From Actinomycetota bacterium (GTDB lineage Bacteria; Actinomycetota; Thermoleophilia; Miltoncostaeales; Miltoncostaeaceae), in contig CANGAY010000025.1 in the NCBI GenBank assembly GCA_947451735.1, positions 1-7,610 on the forward strand: a DNA stretch of 7,610 nt. The letters run 5' to 3'. The translations under genes were made by a program, and so were the position numbers. Numbering within the stretch: the first letter of the stretch is position 1; every line of letters starts with the position of its first letter. This document shows, one piece after another, positions 5,584 through 7,610 of the stretch. The notes beneath the pieces are model-generated. The model was not told where the DNA came from and ran no database searches. It worked only from the letters and a program-made list of their open reading frames with translations.

Positions 5584-7127
5584 CGTGCGGCCCGGCGGCC
5601 TCGCAGATTGCGGATGGATGTGCGGGCATCGGCCAGCTCAGCGGGGGCGAGCAGGCGGCAGAGCGCCACGAATGCCACGCCGCCCACGGCGCTCACCACC
5701 ACCAGCCATGCCACGGCGGTGCCGAATGTGTTGCCCTCGGGCATGAGGAAGAACGGCACGAGCGCCACCAGCAGTGCGCCGGCCCCGGCGATGAGCATGC
5801 GCCCCTGCTGGCTGGCGAGTGCCCGCAGCGACATCTCGGGTGTCGTGCGACGCAGGAACCACAGGGTGATGAGTGTGTTCACGTACACCGCGATGGCGCT
5901 GGCCAGTGCGAGCCCGCCCTGCTCGAGCGGCCCCAGGAACACCAGGTCGAGGCCGATGGTGAGCACCACGCTGATGATGGTGGCGATCATGATCTCGCGG
6001 GCCTGATTGGCCGCCGACAGGCTGCGGTTGAGCAGGTACCCGATGAAGTTGCCCCAGATGGCAACCCCGTAGAAGGCCAGCGGCGACGCGATCTCCGACA
6101 CGCAGGCGGTGTTGCACTTGCCGCGCCCGAATGCGATCTGCGCGATCTCGGGAGCACCGATGACCATGAGGATCGAGATGGGGATCGAGACCAGCGCCAG
6201 GATGCCCGCCGCACGCCGGAAGGCCTCCGCGCTCTCGCGCCGCTTGCCCTCAGCCACGTAGCGGGCGATGAGCGGAAACAGCGGTGTGAGCAGGGGAAAC
6301 AGCAGCACCGTGCGTGGCGCTGCGCCCAGCGCGTTGGCGAACGACAGGGCGGCGTTGCGCCCGGCCTCGAGCGACGACGCGAACAGCTTGTCGGTGAATG
6401 AGTTGATCTGCTGAAGCAGCGAGGCGGCGATGACGGGGATGGCCAGCACCACGGTGCTCTTCAGTCGCGGGTGCATGAATGCCAGGTGTCCGCCGCCGAT
6501 CTTCGCCTCGCGCCGGAACTGCGGCAGCTGCAGCAGCACCTGCAGCAGGGCGCCGAGCGTGACACCCCAGGCGGCGGCGGTGATGCCCAGCGTGCCGGCG
6601 CCCGCGATGACGCCGATGAGGATTCCCGCGTTGAACGCGATGCCCACCGCCGCCGGGCCGGCGAACCGCCCGTGCACTTGCAGGATTGCCGTGAACAGCG
6701 CGCTGAACCCCTGCAGCATGAGGGCCGGGGCCATCACGCGCAGCAGGTCCGACGCGATGGCGGACCGCTCGGGACCCATGTCGAACAGGGCGATGGGGCC
6801 CTCGGGCCAGATGGCGATGATTGCCGTGACGAGGATGAGCACGATGCCCACCCAGGCGAAGATGGCCCAGAGCAGGCTCCACGCGCTGTCGGCGCCATTG
6901 CGTTCGCGTTCCTGCTGGAACACCGGGATCATGAGCGTGGTCAGCACGTACAGCAGCACTGCCGCACCGGTGTTGACCACGAAGAGGGCGTTCACATAGG
7001 CGTCGGTCTGCGCGGTGGTGCCGTAGACGCCCGCCAGCACGATCTCGCGCACGAAGCCGAGGATGCGCGAGAAGACCCCGAAGAGCGCCACGACGGCAGC
7101 CGCCCGCGCGACCTGCCGGATGCTCAT
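5580..7127 (-). CDS. MurJ/MviN-family lipid-linked precursor flippase (MOP superfamily)
   Basis: A 515-residue membrane protein with 13-14 hydrophobic segments. MurJ proteins flip lipid II across the cytoplasmic membrane. Relatives in polysaccharide clusters may carry other lipid-linked sugars. TM1 ends in the family signature FSRILGFVREIVLAGVYG with Arg21 and Arg27, followed by TDAYVNA with Asp42; these match E. coli Arg18, Arg24 and Asp39 at a constant offset of three. TM7-8 shows QQINSFTDKLFAS (239-251) and the following SFANALGAAP (262-271), also family-like. The segment after Asp42, which in lipid II flippases usually reads LLRRxFAEGA, is uncharged here (NTGAAVLLYVLTT, 52-64). A predicted external loop holds Cys338-x3-Cys342. 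The tail (491-515) is basic. The ATGA overlap with the upstream gene fixes the start. The missing charges and the glycosyltransferase neighbours make a non-lipid-II cargo plausible, but a housekeeping MurJ is not excluded. Confidence 0.88.
   Translation of the reverse strand: MSIRQVARAAAVVALFGVFSRILGFVREIVLAGVYGTTAQTDAYVNALFVVNTGAAVLLYVLTTLMIPVFQQERERNGADSAWSLLWAIFAWVGIVLILVTAIIAIWPEGPIALFDMGPERSAIASDLLRVMAPALMLQGFSALFTAILQVHGRFAGPAAVGIAFNAGILIGVIAGAGTLGITAAAWGVTLGALLQVLLQLPQFRREAKIGGGHLAFMHPRLKSTVVLAIPVIAASLLQQINSFTDKLFASSLEAGRNAALSFANALGAAPRTVLLFPLLTPLFPLIARYVAEGKRRESAEAFRRAAGILALVSIPISILMVIGAPEIAQIAFGRGKCNTACVSEIASPLAFYGVAIWGNFIGYLLNRSLSAANQAREIMIATIISVVLTIGLDLVFLGPLEQGGLALASAIAVYVNTLITLWFLRRTTPEMSLRALASQQGRMLIAGAGALLVALVPFFLMPEGNTFGTAVAWLVVVSAVGGVAFVALCRLLAPAELADARTSIRNLRGRRAAR
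7124..7127 (-). other. ATGA stop-start overlap, propeller gene with MurJ-like gene
   Basis: On the minus strand ATGA holds the MurJ-like start ATG (7127-7125) and the propeller stop TGA (7126-7124). It repeats the arrangement at the next junction and puts the propeller gene in the same translation unit as the flippase. Confidence 0.8.
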
Positions 7128-7610
7128 GGCGCGGGCGCCATCCCGTAGACCGTGCGCACCCCGGCGAGGATCAGGCGGCCCTCAACCCCGATGGCCGGCG
7201 TGTAGCGCCCGTCCCTGAACGTGTAGGCCTTCGCGCCCGTGGCGGTGCTGAGCGCGTACGTGCGGCCGTCGGCTGGGCGGCGCGCCAGGGTGGCGAACCA
7301 CACGTAGTTGCCGATGACCGTGGGCGACCCGGCGATGCGCTCGCCGGCATCGAACGCCCAGCGCACCCCGCCGGTGACGGCGTCGAGTGCGTACAGGTGA
7401 TGGTCGTATGAGCCCACGAACACGGTGCGGCCGCTGACGGCGGGGCTGGAATACACCCAGTCGGGGATGACCCGCACCCAGGCGATGGATCCATCGTGGG
7501 CATCGAGGGCGATGACGCGGCCATTGATGTTGGCGATGTAGATGCGCCCGTAGGCCACCGCGGGATTGGCGTAGAAGCTGCCGTTGCCACCGAGCACCTT
7601 GCCGGGGCTC
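7124..7610 (-). CDS. PQQ-like beta-propeller repeat protein, C-terminal part
   Basis: The gene runs off the right edge; 161 residues are visible and the true start lies outside. The GTG near 7597 is not a credible start because the blade before it is already in progress. The fragment consists of WD/PQQ-like blades with a period of about 40 residues. They begin at NPAV (15), SPAV (55), SPTV (95) and PAI (138), each followed by a strand such as GRIYIANINGRVIALDA or RTVFVGSYDHHLYALDA, and then a G-x-x-x-W turn (DGSIAW, TGGVRW). The third blade ends ATGAKAYTF, with no Trp. This is the PQQ_2/BamB-like repeat, found in extracytoplasmic scaffold proteins and in quinoprotein dehydrogenases. No cofactor or catalytic residues can be judged from this end. 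The protein is probably exported, but its signal peptide would be outside the window. It joins the MurJ-like gene by an ATGA overlap. The fold is sure; the function is unknown. Confidence 0.85.
   Translation of the reverse strand, partial: SPGKVLGGNGSFYANPAVAYGRIYIANINGRVIALDAHDGSIAWVRVIPDWVYSSPAVSGRTVFVGSYDHHLYALDAVTGGVRWAFDAGERIAGSPTVIGNYVWFATLARRPADGRTYALSTATGAKAYTFRDGRYTPAIGVEGRLILAGVRTVYGMAPAP

Noticed and set aside
4022..5629. Upstream extension of the GT2 reading frame, open for another 1.6 kb
   Set aside because: The translation is Arg/His/Gly-rich and out of frame with the clear GT-C gene. The GT2 domain begins right after the ATG at 4021.
4687..6006. Long plus-strand open frame opposite the GT-C and MurJ-like genes
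   Set aside because: Its His/Arg/Gly-rich composition resembles no protein family, and both opposite genes are clearly real.

Overview
This is a 7.6 kb window of GC-rich DNA with almost no non-coding sequence. One truncated gene lies on the plus strand, and seven same-direction genes fill the rest on the minus strand. GC-rich third positions, GTG starts, tight gene packing, a TatC of the 'LPGGDP' type and an exported-protein/glycan gene mix suggest a high-GC Actinomycetota-like bacterium. Thermoleophilia (Solirubrobacterales-like) is my best guess. That placement is inference from style and was not tested by any search. No rRNA, tRNA, mobile element or CRISPR array was seen.

Layout, left to right. 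Positions 1-471 (+) are the C-terminal part of TatC, the Tat protein-export translocase core. It converges with the minus-strand block across a 12-bp gap, where both stop codons sit in the arms of an inverted repeat (462-493), a candidate bidirectional terminator. On the minus strand, in order of transcription (right to left): 7610-7124, the C-terminal part of a PQQ-like beta-propeller protein; 7127-5580, a MurJ/MviN-family flippase; 5583-4009, a GT-C (GT39/PMT-like) membrane glycosyltransferase; 4021-3209, a GT2 polyprenyl-phosphate sugar transferase of dolichol-phosphate-mannose-synthase type; 3144-2410, an exported DsbA-like protein whose CxxC active site reads SAAS; 2377-1430, UDP-glucuronate decarboxylase (UDP-xylose synthase); 1416-484, an ABC-2/DrrA-type ATPase with no permease in view.

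The first four minus-strand genes are joined by overlaps (ATGA, ATGA, then 13 nt) and the last three follow after gaps of 64, 32 and 13 nt, so the whole block could be one operon whose promoter lies beyond the right edge. The gene content suggests assembly of an envelope glycan or glycoprotein. The GT2 enzyme would load a sugar onto a polyprenyl phosphate on the cytoplasmic side and a MurJ-family protein would move a lipid-linked precursor across the membrane. The GT-C enzyme would use lipid-linked sugar on the outer side, and UXS would supply UDP-xylose. The propeller protein and the cysteine-less DsbA-like protein are probably extracytoplasmic partners of unknown role. Linking these genes into one pathway is inference from co-orientation and overlap.

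The most unusual points are the redox-dead DsbA fold, the MurJ homologue that lacks the Arg-Arg/Glu-Gly-Ala segment after TM1 and carries a CxxxC pair in a predicted external loop, the missing Glu near the C-terminus of TatC, and the absence of a clear Shine-Dalgarno sequence at any of the six internal starts.
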